64,000 nt of DNA. Source: Roseovarius pelagicus (GTDB lineage: Bacteria; Pseudomonadota; Alphaproteobacteria; Rhodobacterales; Rhodobacteraceae). The notes beneath the pieces were generated by a model, which was not told the DNA's origin, ran no database searches, and worked only from the letters and a program-made list of their open reading frames with translations. The stretch is taken from NCBI RefSeq assembly GCF_025639885.1, contig NZ_CP106738.1:2480001-2544000 (forward strand), given 5' to 3'. A program made the position numbers and the translations under genes. Below are positions 27,135 through 35,410 of the stretch, piece by piece (the first letter of the stretch is position 1; each line of letters opens with the position of its first letter).

Positions 27135-28319
27135 ATGCAGGTATCGAAACGGTTGAAAAATGTCACGGTCGGCGGCTCGGATGGGTGGGGGGTTTTCTAT
27201 CGGTCGCGCCAGATGAAGGCACAAGGAATTCCCGTAGTCGAGCTGACAGTGGGAGAGCATGACATCGCCACCGATCCCGAGATATTGAAGGCGATGCATC
27301 AGGCCGGGCTGGATGGCTATGTCGGATACCAGGACTTTCAGGGATTGCTGCAATTGCGCGAGCGCGTTGCGGACCGCGTGCAGCGCACCACCGGCGTGCT
27401 GACCAACCCGGATCAGGTGCTGATCGTGCCGGGCGGTCAGGCGGGTCTCTTTGCGACACATAACCTGACCTGTGACGAGGGTGATACCGCCCTCTATATC
27501 GAGCCATATTATACGACATATCCCGGCACCATTCGTTCTGTCGGCGGGGTTCCTTGCGCCATTCAGGCCCATGCTGCCAACGGATTTCAGCCCGACCCGG
27601 CGGACATCGCCAAGGTTGCGTCGAACGCGCGCTCATTGCTGATCAACTCTCCGAACAATCCGACCGGCGTGATCTATTCACAGGAAACGATGGAAGGGAT
27701 CGCGCAGGTATGCCGCGATGAGGATTTGTGGCTGATTTCGGACGAGGTATATGACACGCAGGTGTGGAACGGTACACATCTCAGCCCGAGGGCTTTGCCC
27801 GATATGGCGGAACGTACTCTGGTCATCGGGTCGATGTCGAAGAGTCATGCGATGACCGGTAGCCGTATCGGCTGGGTCGTTGGCCCAGAGGAGGCCGTCG
27901 GGTACATGGGCGACCTTGCGACGCATACCACCTACGGCGTGCCGGGGTTCATCCAGATGGCGGCGGTTCATGCGCTGGATATGGGGTCCGAGTTCGAAGC
28001 TAGAATCGCCGCACCGTTCCGGCGGCGGCGCGATCTGGTGATGGGAGTTCTCAAGGGGCAGAATGTGGTTCGCGCTATTCCGGCAGAGGGTGCGATGTAC
28101 GCGATGCTGGATATCCGGTTGACGGGGATGACGGGTGAAGAATTTGCCATGGAGTTTCTGGAAGCGCACCACGTGGCGGTCATGCCGGGCGAAAGTTTTG
28201 GCGCGGCGGCGGGGGGGCATTTACGCGTGGCGCTGACGGTCGCGGATGACCGGCTGGAAGTTGCGCTGCGGCAGTTGCTGGCGTTCGCGACCGAACGCGC
28301 CGCGCGGGCGGCAGAGTAA
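27135..28319 (+). CDS. PLP-dependent aminotransferase, class I/II
   Basis: 394 aa from the ATG at 27135, preceded by GGGAGG. Fold type I aminotransferase. INSPNNPTGVIYS, ISDEVYD and SMSKSHAMTGSRIGW (PLP Lys in SKSHA) are the classical motifs, and the C-terminal LRVAL holds the substrate-carboxylate Arg. Substrate not deducible. It is followed after 236 bp by an MttB-family gene; no clear terminator except a GGTGCC/GGCACC hairpin at 28381-28401, so joint expression is unsure. Confidence 0.9.
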   Translation: MQVSKRLKNVTVGGSDGWGVFYRSRQMKAQGIPVVELTVGEHDIATDPEILKAMHQAGLDGYVGYQDFQGLLQLRERVADRVQRTTGVLTNPDQVLIVPGGQAGLFATHNLTCDEGDTALYIEPYYTTYPGTIRSVGGVPCAIQAHAANGFQPDPADIAKVASNARSLLINSPNNPTGVIYSQETMEGIAQVCRDEDLWLISDEVYDTQVWNGTHLSPRALPDMAERTLVIGSMSKSHAMTGSRIGWVVGPEEAVGYMGDLATHTTYGVPGFIQMAAVHALDMGSEFEARIAAPFRRRRDLVMGVLKGQNVVRAIPAEGAMYAMLDIRLTGMTGEEFAMEFLEAHHVAVMPGESFGAAAGGHLRVALTVADDRLEVALRQLLAFATERAARAAE

Positions 28320-28555
28320 TGCGTCGCGGAGTGTTCTAAAAACGACATCGGTCGCAATTGGGACAGACAGTCTCTCTGACGGTGCCTTTAGCTGGGGCAC
28401 CTTGAGGAGAAAATGGCTATGTCGCCATGCTGCAAGATTGCACTTGTGATCTATACGATTGGGGCCGAACGGGGACGCGCTGCGCGCGGGGGGCCGGTGT
28501 GGCGTTTCTGACGCTTCACCCCTGACCTTCACCCGCAGACACGGGAACCCCATAG

Positions 28556-30094
28556 ATGACAGACACCCTTTCGCGCCGCTCTGGTGGCCGCGCCGCCCGC
28601 CGCGCCAGTCGTGCCGCCCCCTTAATTGACAGCCTGCGCCCAATTCGGCCCGGCATGTCCGGTGGACAATACAAACCATTGAGTGATGCGGACGTGATGC
28701 GCATTCACCAGACGGCGCTTGATGCACTGGAACAGATCGGTCTGGCGGATGCGCCGCCCAGCGGGGTGGAATATCTGACCAGAGCGGGTGCCATTCTAGG
28801 CGATGACGGGCGGCTGCGATTCCCACGGGCCCTGATCGAGGACACGGTGGCGCGGGCGACCAAAGAGATCACCCTGTTCGGGCGCGACCCGCGCCATGAC
28901 ATGCATCTGACCGGGGCCAAGGTGCATTTTGGTACGGCCGGCGCTGCCGTTCACATGGTTGACGTGGATGGGCGCAACTACCGCGAATGCACGGTGCAGG
29001 ATCTGCATGACGCCGCGCGCATTGCTGATGTGCTGGACAACATCCATTTCGTGCAGCGGCCCATGGTGTGCCGGGACATCTACGACAATTTCGAAATGGA
29101 CATGAACACCGTCTATGCCTGCTGCGGGGGCACCACGAAACACGTCGGCACATCCTTTACTGACCCGAGCTATGTCAAGGGTGCGCTGGAAATGCTGCAC
29201 CTGATAGCGGGCGGCGAGGACAAGTGGCGCGCGCGGCCTTTTGTCAGTAATTCCAACTGCTTCGTCGTGCCGCCAATGAAGTTCGCGACAGAGGCTTGTC
29301 AGGTGATGGAAGCCTGTATCGAAGGCGGGATGCCGGTATTGCTGCTGAGTGCGGGCATGGCGGGGGCCACTGCGCCATCGACCATTGCGGGGGCGATTGT
29401 GCAGGCCACGGCGGAATGTCTGGCGGGGCTGGTCTATGTGAATGCGGTGAAGCCGGGGCATCCCGCCATCTTTGGCACGTGGCCCTTTGGGCTGGATCTG
29501 CGGACGGGCGCGATGACTGGCGGATCGGGTGAGCAGGCACTGCTGAGTGCGGGCTGCGCGCAGATGCACAAATTCTACGGTGTGCCCGGTGGGGCCGTGG
29601 GCGGCATCACCGATGCCAAGCTGCCGGACATGCAGGCCGGTTGGGAGGCAATGTGTTCGAACGTGATGTCGGGCCTGAGCGGGCTGAACATGGTCTACGA
29701 GGCGGCTGGCATGCATGCGTCGCTGCTGGGGTTCTGCCACGAATCTCTGATCCTCAGCGATGATTTGATCGGCCATGCGCTGCGTTGCGTGCGCGGGATC
29801 GAGGTGGATGACGAGACATTGGGGTTAGAGCAGATACGCGAGGTCTGCCTCGGCGGGCCGGGGCATTATCTGGGGACCGGGCAGACGCTGTCGCGGATGC
29901 AGTCGGACTACCAATATCCCAGTCTTGGCAACCGGATGAGCCCCAAGGAGTGGGACGAAAACGGCAAGCCGGATCTGTTGACAGAGACCATCGCGCGCAA
30001 GCAAGAGATACTGTCAGAGCGCGCTGCTGCCCGGTTTGATCCGGCCACCGACGCGGCGATTCGCAAGGCGTTTAACATCCATCTGCCTGCGTAG
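28556..30094 (+). CDS. MttB-family (trimethylamine/glycine-betaine-type) methyltransferase, non-pyrrolysine
   Basis: 512 aa. It begins with a basic segment (RRSGGRAARRASRAAP) then PIRPGMSGGQYKPLSD, typical of alphaproteobacterial MttB homologues. Later blocks FGTWPFGLDLRTGAMTGGSGEQAL and KFYGVPGGAVGGITDAKLPD belong to the TIM-barrel methyltransferase. Archaeal MttB has an in-frame TAG for pyrrolysine; here the frame has no internal TAG, so it is of the non-pyrrolysine class that demethylates glycine betaine or similar quaternary amines onto a corrinoid protein. No corrinoid-protein gene is adjacent. B12 genes and betA in the window fit this use, by inference. Confidence 0.88.
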   Translation: MTDTLSRRSGGRAARRASRAAPLIDSLRPIRPGMSGGQYKPLSDADVMRIHQTALDALEQIGLADAPPSGVEYLTRAGAILGDDGRLRFPRALIEDTVARATKEITLFGRDPRHDMHLTGAKVHFGTAGAAVHMVDVDGRNYRECTVQDLHDAARIADVLDNIHFVQRPMVCRDIYDNFEMDMNTVYACCGGTTKHVGTSFTDPSYVKGALEMLHLIAGGEDKWRARPFVSNSNCFVVPPMKFATEACQVMEACIEGGMPVLLLSAGMAGATAPSTIAGAIVQATAECLAGLVYVNAVKPGHPAIFGTWPFGLDLRTGAMTGGSGEQALLSAGCAQMHKFYGVPGGAVGGITDAKLPDMQAGWEAMCSNVMSGLSGLNMVYEAAGMHASLLGFCHESLILSDDLIGHALRCVRGIEVDDETLGLEQIREVCLGGPGHYLGTGQTLSRMQSDYQYPSLGNRMSPKEWDENGKPDLLTETIARKQEILSERAAARFDPATDAAIRKAFNIHLPA

Positions 30095-30136
30095 GGTGGG
30101 ATGAGTCCGTGCGGGGCAATCCCGGCCCCGCACCAT

Positions 30137-31105
30137 CTATCTGGCCAACATCCATTGCCCATCCGGCCAGAACGCGTGATAGGCAAAGGCGAACATCACG
30201 TCATGGGGCAGGTCGCGCCCGTCAGCGTCGCGGACCCGCACCGTGCCCACGTCCTTGCCATGAGCGATGACACCGGCATCAAGGGCCGATGATTGCCCGG
30301 CTTCCCAGCTTAGGGTGACATTGGCCTCGTTGATCGTGCCTTCGTCCCGGATGCGGGCCAACGTCCAAGCCCGGTCTTTGACGCGCACGACGCGCACCAG
30401 CGGCGGGATGCCATGTGGTGGATTCTCACCGTTATAGAGGAACGGTCGTTTCAGGCTGTCATAGCCCAGATATGGATTGCGCCCGTATTGACGGCCGCTG
30501 CCCGGCTCTGACATCACCAGCCCGTCGGGATTGCGAGCCTTGTATTGTGCCCAGCTTTCCATCCAACTGGGCAAGGCCTTTAGCTTGGTGCCCATCAGGT
30601 CACCGACGAGGGCCGTGCCGATGGCCTGTTGCCACCAGCTTTGGGTTTCGCGGTCGTACATTATCATATCCGAATTGCGCAGCTTGCCCGAAACCCCAAA
30701 GCTGAGCGTGCCTTTATCGATGCGGCGGTCAAAGGTGATGCCGGAATTGCACAACGGGCAAAAAGTGACGGCGACCGGCACCCCGCCCACCGTATCGTTA
30801 ACGATTTCGTGCCACATCAAGTAGCGGACCGGGTAGGCGCGTGGCGAGGAGCCGGCGATTTCGAGCGTGATGACAGGCTCTGTTGGTTTGATCCGTGTTT
30901 CATCCGCGACGTTATGAAATTCTGGATCATGGATGGCGGGAATGCCGTCCTTTGGCGGGCCTCCGTCCATGATTTCGGTCCAACTGGCGATGGCGGATTT
31001 GTCAAAGTTGGTATCCGGCCATTCGTGTTTCCAGAAGTCCGGGCTGGCGTGGCTGGTGCCTGCGCTGACGATCAATGCGGTCAGAAAGATGAGCAATCGG
31101 GACAT
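30137..31105 (-). CDS. DUF3179-domain secreted protein
   Basis: 322 aa from the ATG at 31105 with AGGAG 5 nt upstream. A signal peptide is clear (LLIFLTALIVSAGTSHA). The body matches DUF3179: GIPAIHDPEFHNV, YPVRYLMWHEIVND, VAVTFCPLCNSGITFDR (two conserved Cys) and SWWQQAIGTALVG. Members are exported proteins of unknown role. Followed on the same strand side by DUF4336; likely periplasmic. Confidence 0.88.
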   Translation of the reverse strand: MSRLLIFLTALIVSAGTSHASPDFWKHEWPDTNFDKSAIASWTEIMDGGPPKDGIPAIHDPEFHNVADETRIKPTEPVITLEIAGSSPRAYPVRYLMWHEIVNDTVGGVPVAVTFCPLCNSGITFDRRIDKGTLSFGVSGKLRNSDMIMYDRETQSWWQQAIGTALVGDLMGTKLKALPSWMESWAQYKARNPDGLVMSEPGSGRQYGRNPYLGYDSLKRPFLYNGENPPHGIPPLVRVVRVKDRAWTLARIRDEGTINEANVTLSWEAGQSSALDAGVIAHGKDVGTVRVRDADGRDLPHDVMFAFAYHAFWPDGQWMLAR

Positions 31106-31193
31106 GCGCGCTCCTGTAGCTGGAATTGATTCAGCATGGCGCGCGCGCGTGCTTCTGACCAGCCCCCGCACGCGAAAGTGACAGGCGGTGGCG

Positions 31194-31991
31194 TCAGTCC
31201 TGTTCGTTTTGCTGTTCGTACTTTTCCATCACAGCGCCCCAGCGGCGATGGCGCATCAGCTTGCGAAAGGCGCGCTCCAGTTCATCGACTGCGTTGTTCT
31301 CGTACCAGCGGCCATGGGCGAGGATCATGCGCCGGGGTCGCCACGCAACCATCTGGTCGACGGCATCGGCCAGCTTTTCCTTGTCACGAAAGCTGAACTT
31401 CATATCGGGGGGCATTTTGCCGTCACTGTCGTCGATCCCGGCCAGCCAGATCAGTGGGCGCATCCAGAACGGCAGTTTGGCAGTCTCGAAATTCTCGATC
31501 AGGTCGGTGATGATCAGCGTTTCCGACAGGCGGTGAAAGAAGACAGCCTCGCGGTGGATCTTGCTGCCTTCTACGATGATCTGGTCGATCTGTCCGGCCC
31601 AAGGTGCCTCGGCCACAGGCCCGAGATCGTGGTCGAAATGCAGAGTCAGCCCCTTCTTTGCGGCGCGCTGCGCGACGCCGGGGGCGGCCCATGCGTGTGC
31701 GTCGGGCCATGCCGCCTGCCAGTCCGCGATATGAGCGTAGTGAATCCAGTTGGGCGCGATGAGGTGGCGCACCGGGCCAATCGCGTCCAGTTCGGCGCGC
31801 AGGCTGTCAGTCAGGTGAGTGGGGGAATGCACCCAGAGATCGCCATTTTCTAACCGTAACACGGTGGCGCGGGTGGAAAAGGGCAGACCCATGAACCGGA
31901 TATGTGGCCCGTCGATCAACCAGATCGACGGGGCCACGGGTTTGGCAGTGTTCAGAGGCTCGTAGCCGGTTGGGCGCGCCGCTGCCGTCAT
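31194..31991 (-). CDS. DUF4336-domain protein (metallo-beta-lactamase-like)
   Basis: 265 aa. Resembles DUF4336: NTAKPVAPSIWLIDGPHI at the start, HSPTHLTDSLRAELDAIGPV in place of the usual HxHxDH, APNWIHYAHI, and LIITDLIENFE later. The fold is metallo-beta-lactamase-like with partly lost metal ligands. It starts 4 bp before the end of the secreted cyclophilin gene unit, same strand. Function unknown, cytoplasmic. Confidence 0.8.
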   Translation of the reverse strand: MTAAARPTGYEPLNTAKPVAPSIWLIDGPHIRFMGLPFSTRATVLRLENGDLWVHSPTHLTDSLRAELDAIGPVRHLIAPNWIHYAHIADWQAAWPDAHAWAAPGVAQRAAKKGLTLHFDHDLGPVAEAPWAGQIDQIIVEGSKIHREAVFFHRLSETLIITDLIENFETAKLPFWMRPLIWLAGIDDSDGKMPPDMKFSFRDKEKLADAVDQMVAWRPRRMILAHGRWYENNAVDELERAFRKLMRHRRWGAVMEKYEQQNEQD

Positions 31992-31995
31992 GGGA

Positions 31996-32550
31996 TCAGT
32001 CGATCACCTTGACCGATGTCATCACGTCGGGCTGGCCGATTACCGCGCCATTCCCGCCGAGGCCCAGCTTGATCGCATCGACTACGTCCATTCCGTCCGT
32101 CACCTTGCCGACGACGGTGTATGCGCCGTCTAGGTGGGGTTTGGGCGCCAGCATGATGAAGAACTGGCTGTTGGCGCTGTCGACACTTTTGCTGCGGGCC
32201 ATGCCGACGACGCCGCGTTCAAACGGCACATCGGAAAATTCCTCCTTGAGGTCGGGCTTGTCCGAGCTGCCGCTGCCTGCACGGCGCATGTCGCCACCTT
32301 CCAGCGTGCCGTATTCGACATCGCCGGTCTGGGCCATGAAGCCGTCGATAACGCGGTGAAACACGACGCCATCATATGCGCCAGCCTCTGCCAGAGCGGC
32401 GATCTGCGCCACATGATTCGGTGCAACATCGTCCAGCAGGTCAATGGTGATCGTGCCGTTGGCCTCGCCTGCGACCTCGATCTGAAGCCCGGTGGCCAGT
32501 GCCGGGCTGGCCACGAGCAGTGCCAATGCGGTGAACGTGTTACGCATCAT
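31996..32550 (-). CDS. Exported peptidyl-prolyl cis-trans isomerase (cyclophilin)
   Basis: 184 aa with a signal peptide (NTFTALALLVASPALATG). Cyclophilin core: VVFHRVIDGFMAQTGD, ANSQFFIMLAP and YTVVGKVTDGMDVVD; the F/R catalytic residues are in FHRVI. Its start overlaps the stop of the cytosolic cyclophilin gene by about 10 bp, so the two isomerases are coupled. It probably helps periplasmic protein folding. Confidence 0.92.
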   Translation of the reverse strand: MMRNTFTALALLVASPALATGLQIEVAGEANGTITIDLLDDVAPNHVAQIAALAEAGAYDGVVFHRVIDGFMAQTGDVEYGTLEGGDMRRAGSGSSDKPDLKEEFSDVPFERGVVGMARSKSVDSANSQFFIMLAPKPHLDGAYTVVGKVTDGMDVVDAIKLGLGGNGAVIGQPDVMTSVKVID

Positions 32551-33049
32551 CGGCGGCGACCTTGACGCTGATCATGCGGTCGGGGTTGGCTGGTGGTTCG
32601 CCCTTGGTGATGGCGTCGACATGTTCCATGCCCTGAATGACGCGGCCATAGACCGTGTATTGACCGTTCAGAAAGTGGTTATCCGAGAAGTTGATGAAAA
32701 ACTGGCTGTTGGCGCTGTCCGGGCTTTGGCTGCGCGCGGCGCCCAGAGTGCCACGGTCATGCGGGATCTTGCTGAATTCTGCCTTGAGGTTGGGCAAGTC
32801 GCTGCCGCCGGTGCCGGCCATGCGCGGGTTATAGTCCTTTTCCATGTTGGCATTCTGCACGTCACCTGACTGGGCCATAAAGCCGTCGATGACGCGGTGA
32901 AAGGCGACGTTGTCATAGGCGCCGGCGCGGGCCAGTTCCTTGATCCGGGCGCAATGGCCGGGGGCCACGTCGGGCAGCAGTTCAATCGCGACGGTTCCGC
33001 CGGACAGTTCCATCAGGATGGTGTTTTCGGGATCTTTGATTTCGGCCAT
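32540..33049 (-). CDS. Cytosolic peptidyl-prolyl cis-trans isomerase (cyclophilin)
   Basis: 169 aa from the ATG at 33049 (MAEIKDPENT), preceded by AGGAGG. No signal peptide. VAFHRVIDGFMAQSGDVQN, ANSQFFINFSDN and YTVYGRVIQGMEHVD are the cyclophilin active-site strands. First gene of the pair; divergent from pgk. A long open frame further upstream is antisense to pgk and not coding. Confidence 0.94.
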   Translation of the reverse strand: MAEIKDPENTILMELSGGTVAIELLPDVAPGHCARIKELARAGAYDNVAFHRVIDGFMAQSGDVQNANMEKDYNPRMAGTGGSDLPNLKAEFSKIPHDRGTLGAARSQSPDSANSQFFINFSDNHFLNGQYTVYGRVIQGMEHVDAITKGEPPANPDRMISVKVAADDA

Positions 33050-33178
33050 CGGGGCCTCCTTTTGTCTGGTTTGTCCTGATACGTAGGGTCTTGGGTCCGG
33101 AATGCCAAGCGCAGAGGTTGACGGTACGGCGGGATCGGGCCATGAGAACCCGCGAGAGACAGAGCCAAGGGGTGCACG

Positions 33179-34372
33179 ATGAGCTGGAAAACGCTGGATG
33201 ACATGGACCTTGCGGGGCAGCGCGTGCTGACCCGTGTGGACATCAACGTGCCGGTCGAGAATGGCCGGGTCACCGATGCCACCCGGATCGAACGGATCGT
33301 GCCGACGATCAACGATATCCTCGCCCGCGGTGGCAAGCCGATGCTGATCGCCCATTTCGGACGCCCCAAGGGCAAGGTGGTGCTGGATATGTCGCTGCGC
33401 GTGGTTCTGGCGGCGCTCCGCGAGGCGCTGGGCCGGTCTGTGCGTCTGATCGAGACCTTGGAAGGGGCCGAAAACCTGACCGAAGAGGCGCGGGCCGCCG
33501 ATGTGCTGCTGCTGGAGAATATCCGCTTTTACCCCGGTGAAGAGAAGAACGACCCCGATTTTGCCCGCCGTCTGGCGGGATTGGGCGACATTTACTGCAA
33601 CGATGCGTTTTCTACCGCGCACCGGGCGCATGCCAGCACAACCGGCATTGCGCAACATTTGCCGTCCTGTGCGGGCCGCCTGATGCAGGCCGAACTGACC
33701 GCACTGGAGGCGGCGCTGGGCCGCCCGAAACGCCCGGTGGTCGCAGTGGTCGGCGGGGCCAAGGTATCGACCAAGCTGGACCTGTTGGGTAACCTTGTGG
33801 AGAAGGTCGACAATCTGGTGATCGGCGGCGGTATGGCCAACACGTTCCTTGCGGCGCAGGGGCTGTCGGTGGGCACGTCGCTGTGCGAACACGAGATGGC
33901 AGGCACCGCGCGAGAGATCATGGGCAAGGCGGCAGCGGCGGGCTGCGAGATCATCCTGCCAGCCGATATCGTGGTGGCAGGGGAATTCGCGGCGAATGCG
34001 CCGCACGAGGTTCTGGCGGTGCATTTGTGCCCTGATGATGCGATGATACTCGATGCGGGGCCGACCAGTGTGAAACGGCTGGCACGGGTGTTCGATGACG
34101 CGAAAACGCTGATCTGGAACGGGCCGCTGGGCGCGTTCGAGCTGGAGCCGTTCGATGCAGCCACCAACGCCGCCGCGCGCCACGCCGCAGAGTTGAGCAA
34201 GGCCGGGCAATTGGTATCGGTCGCGGGCGGTGGCGATACGGTGGCCGCGCTGAACAAGGCCGGCGCGGGGGATGATTTCACCTATATCTCGACCGCGGGT
34301 GGCGCTTTCCTCGAGTGGATGGAAGGCAAGGACCTGCCGGGTGTTGCGGCGCTGAAGATTACGGCCGCGTAA
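33179..34372 (+). CDS. pgk: Phosphoglycerate kinase
   Basis: 397 aa. Transfers phosphate between 1,3-bisphosphoglycerate and ADP in glycolysis and gluconeogenesis. [30 protein letters not shown] and [16 protein letters not shown] are N-domain substrate sites; [14 protein letters not shown] and [11 protein letters not shown] the nucleotide side. Full length. The class I aldolase of the same pathway lies 2.8 kb downstream on the same strand. Confidence 0.97.
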   Translation: MSWKTLDDMDLAGQRVLTRVDINVPVENGRVTDATRIERIVPTINDILARGGKPMLIAHFGRPKGKVVLDMSLRVVLAALREALGRSVRLIETLEGAENLTEEARAADVLLLENIRFYPGEEKNDPDFARRLAGLGDIYCNDAFSTAHRAHASTTGIAQHLPSCAGRLMQAELTALEAALGRPKRPVVAVVGGAKVSTKLDLLGNLVEKVDNLVIGGGMANTFLAAQGLSVGTSLCEHEMAGTAREIMGKAAAAGCEIILPADIVVAGEFAANAPHEVLAVHLCPDDAMILDAGPTSVKRLARVFDDAKTLIWNGPLGAFELEPFDAATNAAARHAAELSKAGQLVSVAGGGDTVAALNKAGAGDDFTYISTAGGAFLEWMEGKDLPGVAALKITAA

Positions 34373-34402
34373 GGGGGGCGGATATTCCGTCAAGCCCCTT
34401 AC
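34369..34402 (+). terminator. Possible hairpin at the end of pgk
   Basis: GTAAGGGG at 34369-34376 (includes the pgk stop) can pair with CCCCTTAC at 34395-34402 across an 18-nt loop. No T-run follows, so it is a weak candidate. The rest of 34403-34578 shows no gene. Confidence 0.3.
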
Positions 34403-34578
34403 CAGATGTGTTGATGATCGCGACCATGTCGGGCGCGATTGTCAAACGGGTGAACGTCCGCTGTGAGCCCAGAGTGACGGATGCTGCGCGTCTTATAAAC
34501 GGCTGCTAAAATTGCGAGATTTCTCTTTTCGTCTGAATCTTGCGACTTCCCTCACCCAATCCATTTGATTTACGATTG

Positions 34579-35055
34579 ATGAAATATCTATATTGGAGAA
34601 ACTTGTTGAAATTTCATTTTATCGGTCTGTTTTTGTTGTTGCTGTCAACGACAAGAGCATTCGCGGACTGCCCGGCTGGCACGTGGGCCAGCAGTCTTTA
34701 TCAAGGCCCTGGTGGCGGTCTGTATAAAGGACCGGGTGGCGGCATGTATGAAGGCCCAGGCGGCGGATTGTACCAAGGACCGGGCGGCGGATTGTACCAA
34801 GGACCGGGCGGCGGGATGTACGAAGGCCCAGGCGGTGGTCTTTACCAAGGCCTAGGCGGTGGTCTTTACCAAGGCCCAGGCGGCGGACTTTACCAAGGCC
34901 CAGGCGGCGGACTTTACCAAGGTCCAGGCGGCGGACTTTACGCAGGCCCCGGTGAGTTTTGCAGCAACCGACCGCCGTTGCCGGTTTTTGCGACTATTCT
35001 AGAACGCTGGGGTTATACTGAAGAGGCAGAACTGATCAGGTCATATCTTAATTGA
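34579..35055 (+). CDS. Secreted octapeptide-repeat protein (GLYQGPGG repeats)
   Basis: 158 aa from the ATG at 34579 (MKYLYWRNLL); a start at 34540 is also open. Signal peptide FIGLFLLLLSTTRAFA, then one Cys, then 11 tandem octapeptides of the form G-[LM]-Y-[QKEA]-G-[PL]-G-G, then a short globular-looking tail with one Cys (FCSNRPPLP...TILERWGYTEEAELIRSYLN). Tyr, Pro and Gly recur every 8 residues, suggesting a stiff or beta-turn surface or periplasmic structure. I do not know a function. The gene is less GC-rich at its start than its neighbours. Confidence 0.75.
   Translation: MKYLYWRNLLKFHFIGLFLLLLSTTRAFADCPAGTWASSLYQGPGGGLYKGPGGGMYEGPGGGLYQGPGGGLYQGPGGGMYEGPGGGLYQGLGGGLYQGPGGGLYQGPGGGLYQGPGGGLYAGPGEFCSNRPPLPVFATILERWGYTEEAELIRSYLN
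34693..34956 (+). repeat. 24-bp tandem repeat, 11 units, inside the octapeptide-repeat gene
   Basis: Eleven in-frame 24-bp units encode the octapeptides. Several units are nearly identical in DNA (ggcggattgtaccaaggacc style), so recent slippage expansion is likely and copy number may vary between strains. Units 3 and 6 share the GMYEGPGG variant, suggesting a duplicated block of three units. Confidence 0.9.
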
Positions 35056-35410
35056 AAAATTCGGAGAAACACATTGCATTTAGGGAGAGTAAGTATCTTT
35101 TTATGAGTGAATGCAGATAGAACAAAGCGGCCATTCAAGATACAAGCGCGAACGGCAGGTTTGTCCCACATAGTCGACATCCGGGGTGCTGAAACCGCCC
35201 CCGCAGATCTCTGTGAGGGCATCAAGCTAATCAGAACCATATTGCGTTCGGGATCTAATCTGGCCCTTCAACACATCTGGTAGGGGGCTTGATCGTCCAT
35301 GCAGGGCTTTGGCGGGTGCGGCCGGCAAAGGTAAGGGATTCCGCTATTGTGCGGTGCGTAGCCGCTCGCGTAGCCTGTGGCAATCTCCCCTCGGACCAAA
35401 GGACGCCGTC
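35056..35410. other. Gene-free region before a secreted protein gene
   Basis: About 355 bp. No convincing ORF on either strand. Two open frames crossing it lack start sites and protein character. The stretch 35300-35410 is GC-rich and probably holds the promoter and leader of the following gene; the first part is AT-richer. I see no palindrome worth naming. Confidence 0.4.

Noticed and set aside
28556..30094. MttB as a pyrrolysine protein
   Set aside because: The frame has no internal TAG, and the only TAG is the terminal stop.
32540..34393. 617-codon open frame on the minus strand over pgk and a cyclophilin
   Set aside because: Only its last 169 codons are a real cyclophilin; the rest is antisense to pgk, a common effect of GC-rich codon use.
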